This document shows positions 1 through 8,035 of a stretch of 32,834 nucleotides of DNA, piece by piece (position 1 is the stretch's first letter; every line of letters starts with the position of its first letter). This DNA comes from an uncultured Coriobacteriaceae bacterium (GTDB lineage: Bacteria; Actinomycetota; Coriobacteriia; Coriobacteriales; Atopobiaceae): assembly GCA_900543875.1 (NCBI GenBank), contig UQSV01000013.1, positions 1 through 32,834 on the forward strand, written 5' to 3'. The position numbers and the translations under genes are program-made. A model generated the notes under the pieces. It ran no database searches and was not told the DNA's origin. It saw only the letters and a list, made by a program, of their open reading frames with translations.

Positions 1-876
1 GTGCTTGAGCCACTTGGCGCCGATGGTGCCCATGTCCATGAGGCAGACGGGCTTGGCGTCGCGGCCGAGCTCGTGGCGCATCGCGAGGTACTTGTCGAAC
101 GCGGCCCTGACGACCTCGTCGTCGATCTGGACGTCCTCGAGCTGCGTGCCAAAGGTGGTGTGGCGGCAGTGGTCGGACCAGTAGGTGTCGATGACGCGAA
201 TCTCGGTGATGGTGGGGTTGCGGTGCTCGCCGGCGAAGTACTGCTGGCAGAAGGTGATGTCGGCGAGGTCCATCGCCAGGCCGCGGTTTGCGATGAAGGC
301 GGCGAGGCCCTCCTGGTCGAGGTCGAGGAAGCCCTCGAGGCGCTCGACGTCCGCCGGGGTGGCCACGCTCATCTTGAGGGTGTGCTTGTGGGCGAGCGAC
401 GCCTCGCGAGCCTCGACGGGGTTGATGACGTAGTGCTTGATGGCTTCGACGTCATCGGCCGTGAGTGCGCCCTCCAGCACGTAGACCTTGGCCGAGCGGA
501 CGAGCGGGCGCTCGCCCGCGCTGATGAGCTGGACGCACTCGCTGGCGGAGTCCGCGCGCTGGTCGAACTGGCCGGGCAGGTACTCCACGGCAAAGACGGC
601 GGTGCCCGCGGGGGCACCGGTGACGAAGCCGGCCTCGTCGAGCGTGACGCCCTCGACAGGAAGCTCCGCGGTGGCGGCGTCTACCTGGGGCTCGCTGAAC
701 ACGATGGGAACGCAGCGCTGGAAGAGGTCCTCCCCGATGCCCTCGACGTCGTAGCGGTTGATGATGCGCAGCCCCTCGAGGCTGCCGATGCCAAGGATGG
801 TGCGCAGCTCTTGCGCGAGCTGCTGCGCCTCCACGTCGAAGCCCGGCTTCTTCTCAACGTAGATGCGAGAGACCAT
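1..876 (-). CDS. purL: Phosphoribosylformylglycinamidine synthase, N-terminal part (cut by window edge)
   Basis: Step four of purine synthesis: converts FGAR, glutamine and ATP to FGAM in the cytoplasm. The 292 visible codons run in frame to base 1, so the C-terminus lies outside the window. The protein opens MVSRIYVEKKPGFDVEAQ and later carries YWSDHCRHTTF and KPVCLMDMGTIGAKW, all typical of the long single-chain PurL of clostridia (about 1,200 residues), which fuses synthetase and glutaminase. The ATG at 876 is preceded by AGGGCAGGACGA, an acceptable ribosome site. No purine riboswitch was recognised upstream. Family assignment is firm; total length is inferred. Confidence 0.93.
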   Translation of the reverse strand, partial: MVSRIYVEKKPGFDVEAQQLAQELRTILGIGSLEGLRIINRYDVEGIGEDLFQRCVPIVFSEPQVDAATAELPVEGVTLDEAGFVTGAPAGTAVFAVEYLPGQFDQRADSASECVQLISAGERPLVRSAKVYVLEGALTADDVEAIKHYVINPVEAREASLAHKHTLKMSVATPADVERLEGFLDLDQEGLAAFIANRGLAMDLADITFCQQYFAGEHRNPTITEIRVIDTYWSDHCRHTTFGTQLEDVQIDDEVVRAAFDKYLAMRHELGRDAKPVCLMDMGTIGAKWLKH

Positions 877-1190
877 TCGTCCTGCCCTTCTCGGTAGTGG
901 ACGCGCCTACCCTGCTGCGGGTAACGCCCGTTTCCGTATGTGTGGCACGCCGCGTGCGCGGCGCGGTCGAACGGGGGCGGCACAGCTGGGCGGCCGCACC
1001 CAAGTCTCTATTATGCCGCGTCCGCGCGGCCTGCGGCGAGCGGGAGCTGGCTTGATACACGCCTGAGACAAAAAGATTGATGCGGGGCGCGCCTGGGGCT
1101 GGGCGACGTGCGAGGCGAGAAGACCGGAGCGAGGAGACTGCCCGGGTCGCGGGAGGTGGCGACCAAGAGGGCGGGGCGGCAGGCGGAGCA
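877..1190. other. Intergenic stretch upstream of purL, no gene seen
   Basis: This non-coding stretch separates the purL start from the terminator of the neighbouring dehydrogenase gene. On the minus strand a CATAAT hexamer (1017 to 1012) could be a -10 element for purL, but no convincing -35 box sits 16-18 bases upstream. Short open frames here are GC-rich artefacts without ribosome sites or family resemblance. I saw no aptamer core of a known purine or PRPP riboswitch. Confidence 0.4.
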
Positions 1191-1229
1191 GAACAAGAAA
1201 CCCGCCCGGGCCGGGTGGCTCGGGCGGGT
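1191..1229 (-). terminator. Rho-independent terminator of the dehydrogenase gene
   Basis: ACCCGCCCG (1200-1208) pairs with CGGGCGGGT (1221-1229), a 9-bp all-matching stem with a 12-base loop. Read on the minus strand the stem is followed by TTTCTTGTTC. It lies about 50 bases beyond the stop of the minus-strand short-chain dehydrogenase. Confidence 0.7.
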
Positions 1230-1281
1230 GGGGATGCGGAGACGTTGAGCCGCGTGCGTGGCCGGTGTGCCGTGCGTGGCG

Positions 1282-2076
1282 CTAGTTCTCGTAGAAGGCG
1301 CCCATATAGGCGATGTACTCGTCCTCCGTGTGGTTGGCCTTCCAGTCGTGCACGCTGTTCTTGTTACGCTCGCCGGCGATAACCGACATCTCGTGGCCGA
1401 GCTTCTCGAACGCCTCGTCGGCGACCTGGTCGGGGGTGAGGGCGATCTTGACGACCGCGTCGCCGGCCGGGCCCTTGGGGAAGTTCTTCATGGCCGTGGG
1501 GGTGAGGGTGGTGCCCAGCGTGATGGCCTCGACGTCGACGCCGGTCTTCTTGGTCTCGTAGGCGACTGCCTCGGTGAGCTTGAGGATGTAGGCCTTGCCG
1601 GCGCCGTACTGGCCGTTGAACGGCGAGCCCGAGATGCCCGTCATGGACGAGACGTTGATGACGGCGCCACGGTCCTGGGCGGCGAACTGCTTCATGTAGT
1701 GGTAGAAGATGCGCAGGAAGCTGATGACGTTGACGTTGAGGCACTGCTCGTGGACGGCGAGGTCGACGTCCTGGAGGCGGCCAAAGTGGTGCAGACACGC
1801 CACGTAGCTCATGAAGCCCATGTCGAGGCCCTCGGTGGCGGCGAAGATCTTCTCGCAGGCGTCATCGGGCTGGGAGAGGTCGGCGCGTACGACCTTGTAG
1901 TCGACGCCGTACTCCTCCTTGAACTTCTCGGCCTTCTCGCGCATGAGCTCCTCGCGGCGGCCCACCATGACGAGGTTCATGCCGCCCTCGGCGAGCTTCT
2001 TGCAGAAGGCCTCGCCCACGCCTTCGGTGGCTCCAAGGACGATGCCCCACTCGCCGTACTTCTCCCTGAGATTCAT
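1282..2076 (-). CDS. Short-chain dehydrogenase/reductase (SDR), substrate unknown
   Basis: 264-residue NAD(P)-dependent oxidoreductase of the classical SDR fold. The glycine-rich nucleotide motif is GATEGVG (15-21), the catalytic set is N114 (NVN), S143/S144 and Y157-x3-K161 (YGAGK). The usual NNAG segment after strand 4 is replaced by SYVACLHH (90-97), an atypical variant. The ATG at 2076 is chosen because AGGGG lies 7 bases upstream; a longer frame to 2154 has an unrelated, arginine-rich start. It stands alone between purL and a divergently transcribed gene, so context gives no substrate. It resembles steroid or 3-oxoacyl reductase-like SDRs only in general terms. Confidence 0.85.
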   Translation of the reverse strand: MNLREKYGEWGIVLGATEGVGEAFCKKLAEGGMNLVMVGRREELMREKAEKFKEEYGVDYKVVRADLSQPDDACEKIFAATEGLDMGFMSYVACLHHFGRLQDVDLAVHEQCLNVNVISFLRIFYHYMKQFAAQDRGAVINVSSMTGISGSPFNGQYGAGKAYILKLTEAVAYETKKTGVDVEAITLGTTLTPTAMKNFPKGPAGDAVVKIALTPDQVADEAFEKLGHEMSVIAGERNKNSVHDWKANHTEDEYIAYMGAFYEN

Positions 2077-2383
2077 GTGATGCCCCTGTTCTGCTTGGGT
2101 GCGGCGGGCGCCCCTGCCTGCCGCCTGGATATGCGCGGCCGCGACGTTGACCACCGTACGCTGGACATTTGCTGCCGGTGACCGAATCGACGGCCAAGGG
2201 GGAGTATGGCCGCGGGCGTGCGGCTTAGCCCATATTTGCGGCGAACGGTGCCCCGCGGGTCCGGCGAGCGGTTGGTGCGAGCCTTGATGAGCTCGTTAGG
2301 GCTACCATGGGGCGTATGTGGCGCTGCAGACATTGTGCCCGCAGCGCCCGCGCCATGACGAGAAGACGGGGAGCAAAGACGAG
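2077..2383. other. Divergent intergenic region between SDR and transglutaminase genes
   Basis: About 300 bases that must hold both divergent promoters. A TACCAT hexamer at 2303-2308 is a possible -10 for the plus-strand gene, giving a leader of about 70 bases to the ATG at 2384; no good -35 box accompanies it. Nothing clear was found for the minus-strand gene. No RNA structure or repeat was recognised. Confidence 0.35.
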
Positions 2384-3775
2384 ATGGGCGAATTCGACGC
2401 GACGAACGAGGACATCAGACACCTTGACGACGGGCTTCCCGTCGAGATCGCGCGCCTCAAGGACGCGGGCGAGCTCGCGCACGCCGTTCGCCTCATCGAG
2501 GACGAACTCGCCGCCGGAACGCGCCCCGAGCTCGCCGCCTGCCTGCGTGCCGAGCGCGCCCGCATGCTGCGCACGCCGCGCGACTTCTGCGTGACGCGCG
2601 AGCAGGCCCTGGCCCAGATTCGTGCCGAGTGGCCCGACTTTGGCGAGGGGGACCTCGACGCCCTCATTGACCGCGGGCGCATCGACTGGCGTCTCGTCGA
2701 GGGCGAGCAACGTTTCCTCGCGAGCTTTCTCGACGCGCTGCGCAAGTATCCCGAGGAGGTGCCGGGGCTCTCGTGCCCTGCGCCCGACCGCACGGAGCAG
2801 CTCGCCACGATTGACGAGATGCGCGAGCGGGGTCACGCCGCGCGCCGCGTTCGCATCCGCGCGAGCATCGAGGCGGGCGAGGGTGTTGAGATTGGCGCCG
2901 ACACGCCGGTGAGGTGCTGGCTGCCGCTGCCGGCCGCGTGCCCGCAGCAGGCGGACATGCGCGTGGTCGACGCCACGCCGGGCGGTATCGCTGCCGCCGA
3001 GGACGCGCCGCAGCGCACAATGTACTGGGAGCGGGAGGGTGCGCGCGGCTTCTATGTCGAGTACGAGTACACGATCTGCGCCCCCTACGCAGACCTGTGG
3101 GCGGACGCCCCGGCCGCGCCCGCACCGCGCGTCGGCACGGCTCCCGCGCCCTGCCTCGCCGACTTGCGGGAGGATCGGCCGCACGTTGCCTTTACTCCCT
3201 ACCTGCGCGCGCTCGCGGACCGTATCTTTGCGGGCCTTGCCGAGGGCGACGCGCTGGGGCGCGCGCGGGCTGCCTATGACTACGTGACCAAGAACGTGGA
3301 CTATCGCTTCCAGCCCGCCTATGTGTTGCTCGACGGCATTGCCGACAACTGCGCTAAGTCGCTGCGGGGAGACTGCGGCGTCTTTGCGCTCACGTTCATC
3401 ACGCTGTGCCGCTTGGGTGGCGTGCCCGCCCGCTGGCAAAGCGGCCTGTATGCCGCACTCGACCATGTGGGCCCGCACGACTGGGCGATGTTTTACGTCG
3501 GGGGGCTGGGCTGGCTCTGGGCCGACTGCTCGTTTGGCTCCGCCGCCCGCCGCGATGGCGATGAGGCACGGCGCCGCTTCTACTTTGGCAACCTGGGGCC
3601 GTGGCGCATGGTGGCAAACGCGCAGTTCGAGGGTAATCTTGCGCCTGCCTGCGACGTGCTGCGCAACGATCCGTTCGACAACCAGGTGGGTGAGATGGTC
3701 GTGGGCGGCCACGGCCTGACCTCGCACGACTTTGCGTGGAAGGTTGAGCTCGTCTCGATGGAGCCTGCCGAGTAG
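2384..3775 (+). CDS. Transglutaminase-like cysteine protease-fold protein
   Basis: 463 residues. The C-terminal half has a transglutaminase-like core with the expected triad: C331 in RGDCGVFALTF, H365 in GPHDWAMFYVG and D381 in WLWADCSFG. The N-terminal 150 residues are charged and probably helical, and about 175-250 may form a beta-rich domain ahead of the core. There is no signal peptide or membrane segment, so it is probably cytoplasmic. Bacterial members are mostly proteases or peptide-modifying enzymes; the substrate is unknown. The ATG at 2384 has GGGGAG ten bases upstream. A GTG at 2318 would add 22 residues and cannot be excluded. The next gene starts 32 bases downstream. Confidence 0.8.
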   Translation: MGEFDATNEDIRHLDDGLPVEIARLKDAGELAHAVRLIEDELAAGTRPELAACLRAERARMLRTPRDFCVTREQALAQIRAEWPDFGEGDLDALIDRGRIDWRLVEGEQRFLASFLDALRKYPEEVPGLSCPAPDRTEQLATIDEMRERGHAARRVRIRASIEAGEGVEIGADTPVRCWLPLPAACPQQADMRVVDATPGGIAAAEDAPQRTMYWEREGARGFYVEYEYTICAPYADLWADAPAAPAPRVGTAPAPCLADLREDRPHVAFTPYLRALADRIFAGLAEGDALGRARAAYDYVTKNVDYRFQPAYVLLDGIADNCAKSLRGDCGVFALTFITLCRLGGVPARWQSGLYAALDHVGPHDWAMFYVGGLGWLWADCSFGSAARRDGDEARRRFYFGNLGPWRMVANAQFEGNLAPACDVLRNDPFDNQVGEMVVGGHGLTSHDFAWKVELVSMEPAE

Positions 3776-3807
3776 GGCCCGCGCGAGCTTTGCTAGACTC
3801 GTAGCTC

Positions 3808-5079
3808 ATGACACGCGAGCATGACATACCCGAGCTTCTGGCCCCCGCGGGCGACCGCGCGGCGTTCCTTGCCGCCATCGCCGGGGGAGCCGATGCCATC
3901 TACTGCGGCGTGACGGGCACCCTCAACGCGCGCCGTCGCGCGGGCGGCATATCGTTCGACGAGCTTGCGAGCCTGTGCAGCTTGGCTCATGCCCATGACG
4001 CCCGCGTCTACGTGACGATGAACGTGGTCGTGGCACAAGACGAGCTCGCCGGTGCCGTCGACGACGCCGTGCGCGTGCTCGACGCCGGGGCCGACGCCCT
4101 GATCATCCAGGACTGGGGCCTTCTGGTCGAGGTGCGTCGCCGGCTGCCCGGGGCCGAGATTCACGTGTCGACCCAGGCCAACGTGCACGACGCGCGTGGT
4201 GTGAGCCTGTGCGAGGAGCTGGGCGCGAGCCGCGTGACGCTCTCGCGCGAGCTGCCGCTGGAAGAGATCGCGGCGATTGCCGGGCGCACCAGCCTTGAGC
4301 TCGAGGTCTTCTCGCACGGGGCAATATGCCCCAGCTACTCGGGGGTATGCATGCTCTCGAGCTTTTTGCGCGAGGGCCGCTCTCCCAACCGTGGCATGTG
4401 CGCCCAGCCCTGCCGTCTGCCGTTTGACCTGGTGGGAGAGGAGGGCGTGCGCCTGCAGCCGGCCGAGCGCGAGCGCGCCCTGTGCACGCGCGACAACTGC
4501 GTGGTGGGAGACGTGCGTGCGCTCGCCCGTGCGGGCGTGGCCTCCCTCAAGCTCGAGGGCCGCATGAAGCCGAGCCCTTACGTCTATGCCGTGACGAGCG
4601 CCTACCGCGTGGCGCTCGACGCCCTCGCCGCGGGCGGGCAGCCTAACGGGGAGGCGCTGCGCCGCCGCCTCAAACGCAGCTTCAATCGAGGGCTCATCGA
4701 CTGCTACCTTCGCGGCGAGTCTGGCAACGGTCTCATGAGCTACGAGCGCAGCGGCAACCGAGGCGAGCTCGTGGGCCACGTGCTGGGCTTTGAGCCCGAG
4801 CCGGGCTTTGTCCCGCGCGACGGCCAGCAGCTAAGGGGCACCATCGAGCTTGAGCTCGACGCCCCAGTGGACGCCGGCGACTCGCTCGAGCTGCGCCACG
4901 CGAGCGAGCCCACGCGCTTCCTGGTGGTTGTGGCGCCGCGTGCGGTGGCCGCGGGCGAGCGCGTTGTGGTGAGGGTGCCGCGCGCCGTGCCGTCTGGCGC
5001 CGACGTGCGCGTGACGCGGAGTGTGGAGCTGGTGTGCGAGGCGGCCGAGGCGGTGAGCAGGCTTGAGCGAGAGCTGTGA
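3808..5079 (+). CDS. U32 family protein, N-terminal half (RlhA/TrhP-like RNA hydroxylation family)
   Basis: 423 residues. Opens with the U32 signature ELLAPAGDRAAFLAAIAGGADAIYCG (quoted motif begins at residue 9) and carries a C174-x6-C181-x16-C198-x3-C202 cluster in the same spacing as E. coli TrhP, expected to bind an iron-sulfur cluster. Family members were once called collagenases; characterised bacterial ones hydroxylate tRNA or 23S rRNA using prephenate-linked chemistry. A beta-rich region follows at about 310-410. It ends 17 bases inside the next gene, which carries the second half of the usual longer U32 protein. The ATG has no ribosome site. TAGACT at 3794-3799 could be a -10 box putting transcription start almost on the ATG, so the mRNA may be leaderless. 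Confidence 0.85.
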   Translation: MTREHDIPELLAPAGDRAAFLAAIAGGADAIYCGVTGTLNARRRAGGISFDELASLCSLAHAHDARVYVTMNVVVAQDELAGAVDDAVRVLDAGADALIIQDWGLLVEVRRRLPGAEIHVSTQANVHDARGVSLCEELGASRVTLSRELPLEEIAAIAGRTSLELEVFSHGAICPSYSGVCMLSSFLREGRSPNRGMCAQPCRLPFDLVGEEGVRLQPAERERALCTRDNCVVGDVRALARAGVASLKLEGRMKPSPYVYAVTSAYRVALDALAAGGQPNGEALRRRLKRSFNRGLIDCYLRGESGNGLMSYERSGNRGELVGHVLGFEPEPGFVPRDGQQLRGTIELELDAPVDAGDSLELRHASEPTRFLVVVAPRAVAAGERVVVRVPRAVPSGADVRVTRSVELVCEAAEAVSRLEREL

Positions 5080-5863
5080 GATCTGTGCGCTGGTGAGCGC
5101 CCCCGACGACGCGCGCGAGCTGCGTGAGGCCGGTGCCACCCGCATCTACCTCGACGTCATTGACCGTGAGCCTACAGAGGGGCTGGCGGATGAGGTGCGT
5201 CGCGGCCTGGTTGTGCCCGTGCTCGACGAGGTGTGTCGCGAGGGCGACCACGCCCGCCTTGATCCCTGGGTCATGGAGGGGCGGCCCGTTGCGGTGGGAA
5301 ACGTCTCCGAGCTGGCGCTTGCCCGCGAGCGGGGTGCCCTGGCCGAGGCGCGCGGCTGCATTCCCGCGCATAACGCCGCTGCCCTGCGCGCGCTCGACGC
5401 CATGGGGGCTTGCCTCGCCTGGCTCTCGCCTGAGCTGTCGCTGGGCCAGATGTGCCGCCTTGCCCGCGCGGGCGCCCTGCCCGTTGGCGCGTGCGTCTTT
5501 GGTCGGCCGCGCCTCATGACCTGCGAGCACTGCGCGTTGCAGGTTGCCTACGCGTGCGACCGCGACCATGCGAACTGTCCGTACCGTTACAAGAGCCACT
5601 GGCTCGTGAACATCGACGAGCGCGCCCTGCCCGTGAGGACCGATGGACGCGGTAGGTCGCGCGTCTACCTCGACGAGCCGGTCGACCTTGTGCCCGAGGC
5701 GCTCGAGCTGGCGCGGGCGGGGGTGGGCCGCCTGCTGGTTGACGCCAGGAACGTGCCCCTCGAGCAGGCGGCTCGCGGCGTTGGGCGCTGCGTGCGCGCC
5801 CTGGCGGGAGAGGCCGTGGAGCGTGAGGGCTGCGTGGGCCTCTCTGAGCGCGGCGTCGAGTAG
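5063..5863 (+). CDS. U32 family protein, C-terminal half in a separate frame
   Basis: 266 residues from a TTG that overlaps the preceding U32 gene by 17 bases in another frame. It reads as a second U32-like half-barrel (APDDARELREAGATRIYLDV), then a cysteine group C154-x2-C157-x7-C165-x6-C172, then LPVRTDGRGRSRVYLDEP, as seen in the C-terminal part of fused clostridial U32 proteins of roughly 700-800 residues. A stop at 5054-5056 closes the frame upstream, so the start is the TTG at 5063 or a GTG at 5093; neither has a good ribosome site, which fits coupling to the upstream gene. A single-base indel within 5057-5079 would fuse the two. Confidence 0.7.
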   Translation: MSESCEICALVSAPDDARELREAGATRIYLDVIDREPTEGLADEVRRGLVVPVLDEVCREGDHARLDPWVMEGRPVAVGNVSELALARERGALAEARGCIPAHNAAALRALDAMGACLAWLSPELSLGQMCRLARAGALPVGACVFGRPRLMTCEHCALQVAYACDRDHANCPYRYKSHWLVNIDERALPVRTDGRGRSRVYLDEPVDLVPEALELARAGVGRLLVDARNVPLEQAARGVGRCVRALAGEAVEREGCVGLSERGVE

Positions 5864-5930
5864 GGCGCTTGTCTGCCGACCGCATGCCCCCGCTCGCGAA
5901 TTAGAGGGTTTGCGGCCTACCTTTGATGCG

Positions 5931-5949
5931 TACGATGCCACTGTTGGCA
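5931..5949 (+). promoter_or_regulatory. Putative -10 box with overlapping inverted repeat before the DJ-1 gene
   Basis: TACGAT (5931-5936) resembles a -10 element and is directly joined to TGCCA-CTGT-TGGCA (5936-5949), a perfect 5-bp inverted repeat. The best -35 candidate (TTGCGG, 5910-5915) is at a poor 15-base spacing. The repeat could be an operator or a small hairpin at the mRNA 5' end. Inferred from position only. Confidence 0.35.
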
Positions 5950-5987
5950 GAATCCTCGCGGCCTCGCGCCGCACCAAAGGAGGGAAC

Positions 5988-6536
5988 ATGGCAGACCTTA
6001 CCGGAAAGAGCGCCCTGATCATCGTCGAGGGCTACGGCACCGAGGAGCCCGAGCTTCTCGAGCCTGCGAAGTTCCTGCGTGAGGCTGGCGCCGAGGTCAC
6101 GATTGCCGCGGCGAGCAACCCTATCGACTGCGTCACGGGCGACCGCTACGACTCTCAGCAGATCGTGCCAGACAAGAGCCTCGCCGAGGCCGGCGCCGAG
6201 GGCTACGACGTCCTCATCGTCCCGGGTGGCACCGTCAACATGGACCGTCTGCGTATCAACCCCGAAGCGCACCGCATCATGCGTGAATTCATGGACGCCA
6301 AGAAGGTCGTGGCCTGCATCTGCCACGGCCCGTGGCTGCTCGTGAACGCCGGCGTCGCCAAGGGCAAGACGGTGACGAGCTGCGAGTTCAACCGTATCGA
6401 CATGGAGAACGGCGGCTTCGTGTGGGTCGACGAGGAGGCCCACGTCGACGACTCCGATGGCCAGACGCTCATCACGAGCCGCTGCCCCGACGACATCCCG
6501 GCCTTCTGCGCCGCCGTCGCCGCCGCGCTCGCCTAG
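5988..6536 (+). CDS. DJ-1/PfpI family protein (glutamine amidotransferase-like)
   Basis: 182 residues with the single-domain DJ-1/PfpI fold. The nucleophile-elbow cysteine is C112 in VACICHGPWLL, with the partner histidine directly after it; GYDVLIVPGGT sits where the family has its conserved PGG loop. Members act as deglycases/glyoxalases, proteases or stress chaperones, and sequence alone does not separate these. The ATG at 5988 follows AAAGGAGGGAAC, one of the strongest ribosome sites in the window; an in-frame extension back to 5643 only overlaps the U32 gene. It is monocistronic, with a terminator 25 bases after the stop. Confidence 0.88.
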   Translation: MADLTGKSALIIVEGYGTEEPELLEPAKFLREAGAEVTIAAASNPIDCVTGDRYDSQQIVPDKSLAEAGAEGYDVLIVPGGTVNMDRLRINPEAHRIMREFMDAKKVVACICHGPWLLVNAGVAKGKTVTSCEFNRIDMENGGFVWVDEEAHVDDSDGQTLITSRCPDDIPAFCAAVAAALA

Positions 6537-6560
6537 GCGCCACGCATACGCAGATAGCGA

Positions 6561-6600
6561 GAGGGACCCGCCGAAGCTGGCTTCGGAGGGTCCCTCTTTG
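6561..6600 (+). terminator. Terminator after the DJ-1 gene, shared by convergent genes
   Basis: GAGGGACCC (6561-6569) pairs with GGGTCCCTC (6588-6596), and inside it CCGAAG (6571-6576) pairs with CTTCGG (6581-6586). A TTTG follows on the plus strand. It lies between the stops of two convergent genes and may serve both, although the minus side lacks a T-run. Confidence 0.75.
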
Positions 6601-6625
6601 TGGCGATGAGTACGGTGAGCTGCGG

Positions 6626-7954
6626 CTAGTTGGCCATGACGCCATCGGTCCAGGCGTTGGCGTCCTCGATGCGCAGCACGTTGGCGACGGCGCGCACGCA
6701 GCTCGCCTGCGTGAGCTCGGCCGCGGCGGCCTGCATGTTCTTCTCGAGGGCCTCGTGCGTCAGGAAGATGACGGAGCAGGCGTCGCCGTCTGCCGTGCCG
6801 TCCTCGAGCTGGTTGATGAGCGAGATCGAGATGTCGTGCTTGGCGAAGACGTTGACGACCTCGGCGAGCGCGCCCACGCGGTCGGCGACGGCAAGGCGCA
6901 CGTAGTACTTGGTTTCGAGCTCGTCCATGGGGCGCAGCGGCAGCGTGTGCTGGAAGGGCTCGGCCTCGGGCAGGGGCGCGGAGCCGTGGCTGATGGGATC
7001 GGCGAGGGTGAGGATGTCGCCCACGACGGCACTCGCGGTGGGGAAGGAGCCGGCGCCGGCGCCGTAGAACATCGTCTCGCCTACGGCGTCGCCCACGACG
7101 TACACGGCGTTCATGGCGCCGGAGACCTTGGCGAGCTGGTGGTCGAGCGGGATCATCGTGGGGTGCACGCGCACGTCGACGCCGTCGCTGGTGTTGCGGG
7201 CGATGCCAAGTAGCTTGATGGTGTAGCCAAGCTCGTGCGCGGCGGCGATATCCTCAGCGGCGATGGTGCGGATGCCCTGCTGGAAGACGTCGTCGGTGGT
7301 GACGCGGGTGCGGAAGCCAATCGAAGCGAGGATGGCCGTCTTGCTTGCGGCGTCAAAGCCGTCGACGTCGGCCGAGGGATCGGCCTCGGCGTAACCCTTG
7401 GCCTGGGCGTCTGCCAGGACGTCGGCGTAGTCGGCGCCCTCGGACTCCATGCGCGACAGGATGTAGTTGGTGGTGCCGTTGAGGATGCCGGCGATGGTGA
7501 TGATCTTGTTGCCCACGAGGTCGTGCTCGAGGGTGCTCACGATGGGGATGCCGCCGCCGCAGCTCGCCTCGCACTTGAGCTGCACGCCGTTGGCGCGTGC
7601 CTTGGCGGCAAGCGCCTCGACGTGACGGCCGAGCAGGGCCTTGTTGGCGGTGACGACGTGCTTGCCGTTGGCGAAGGCCGCCTCGTAGATCTCGGTGGCG
7701 GGGTGCTCGCCGCCGATGAGCTCGACTACGACGTCGACGGCCGGGTCGCTCACGACGTCGTGCCAATCGGTGGTGAAGGTGTCGTCGGCGATGCCGCAGA
7801 CGCGGGCCGCCTCGGGGTCGAGCGCGCAGGCGCGGGCGATGCCCAGGTCGATGCCATAGCTGGCAAGATACTCGTTGTGGTGGCTCAGGATGAGGCGGGC
7901 GACGCCGCCGCCCACGGTGCCCAGGCCGATGATGCCAACGTTCACGGTGCGCAT
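6626..7954 (-). CDS. hom: Homoserine dehydrogenase with C-terminal ACT domain
   Basis: 442 residues. Reduces aspartate semialdehyde to homoserine, the branch to threonine and methionine. N-terminal Rossmann motif GIIGLGTVGGGV (7-18), TANKALLG in the catalytic domain, and GILNGTTNYILSRM, the family signature. Residues about 358-430 (YYVRLAVADRVGALAEVV...) form an ACT domain, normally used for threonine feedback. The ATG at 7954 follows AAAGGAGAGCAC. On the minus strand TACAAT at 8023-8018 is a likely -10 box. No threonine synthase or homoserine kinase is adjacent, so the pathway is dispersed here. Confidence 0.95.
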   Translation of the reverse strand: MRTVNVGIIGLGTVGGGVARLILSHHNEYLASYGIDLGIARACALDPEAARVCGIADDTFTTDWHDVVSDPAVDVVVELIGGEHPATEIYEAAFANGKHVVTANKALLGRHVEALAAKARANGVQLKCEASCGGGIPIVSTLEHDLVGNKIITIAGILNGTTNYILSRMESEGADYADVLADAQAKGYAEADPSADVDGFDAASKTAILASIGFRTRVTTDDVFQQGIRTIAAEDIAAAHELGYTIKLLGIARNTSDGVDVRVHPTMIPLDHQLAKVSGAMNAVYVVGDAVGETMFYGAGAGSFPTASAVVGDILTLADPISHGSAPLPEAEPFQHTLPLRPMDELETKYYVRLAVADRVGALAEVVNVFAKHDISISLINQLEDGTADGDACSVIFLTHEALEKNMQAAAAELTQASCVRAVANVLRIEDANAWTDGVMAN

Positions 7955-8017
7955 GTGCTCTCCTTTGCGTAGCTGTACCGCGCGGATGGGCGCGGCGGTG
8001 TGTTTGTGCTCTGTGCG

Positions 8018-8023
8018 ATTGTA
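8018..8023 (-). promoter_or_regulatory. Putative -10 box (TACAAT) for hom
   Basis: The minus strand reads TACAAT 64-69 bases before the hom ATG. No recognisable -35 box sits at 16-18 bases. The same hexamer recurs in front of the small cysteine protein gene, the Nudix gene and sbcD, which argues that it is a preferred -10 sequence in this genome. Confidence 0.4.
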
Positions 8024-8035
8024 GCGGACGGGCCG

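Noticed and set aside
1..897. Long plus-strand open frame across the first 0.9 kb
   Set aside because: It is the antisense of purL. The minus strand gives a clear PurL N-terminus; the plus frame is low-complexity Val/Asp/Leu/Ala typical of GC-rich shadows.
877..1190. Possible purine or PRPP riboswitch before purL
   Set aside because: No aptamer core or terminator/anti-terminator pair could be recognised in the leader.
5050..5085. Programmed ribosomal frameshift joining the two U32 halves
   Set aside because: No slippery heptamer and no clear downstream pseudoknot were seen; a split gene or indel explains the data better.
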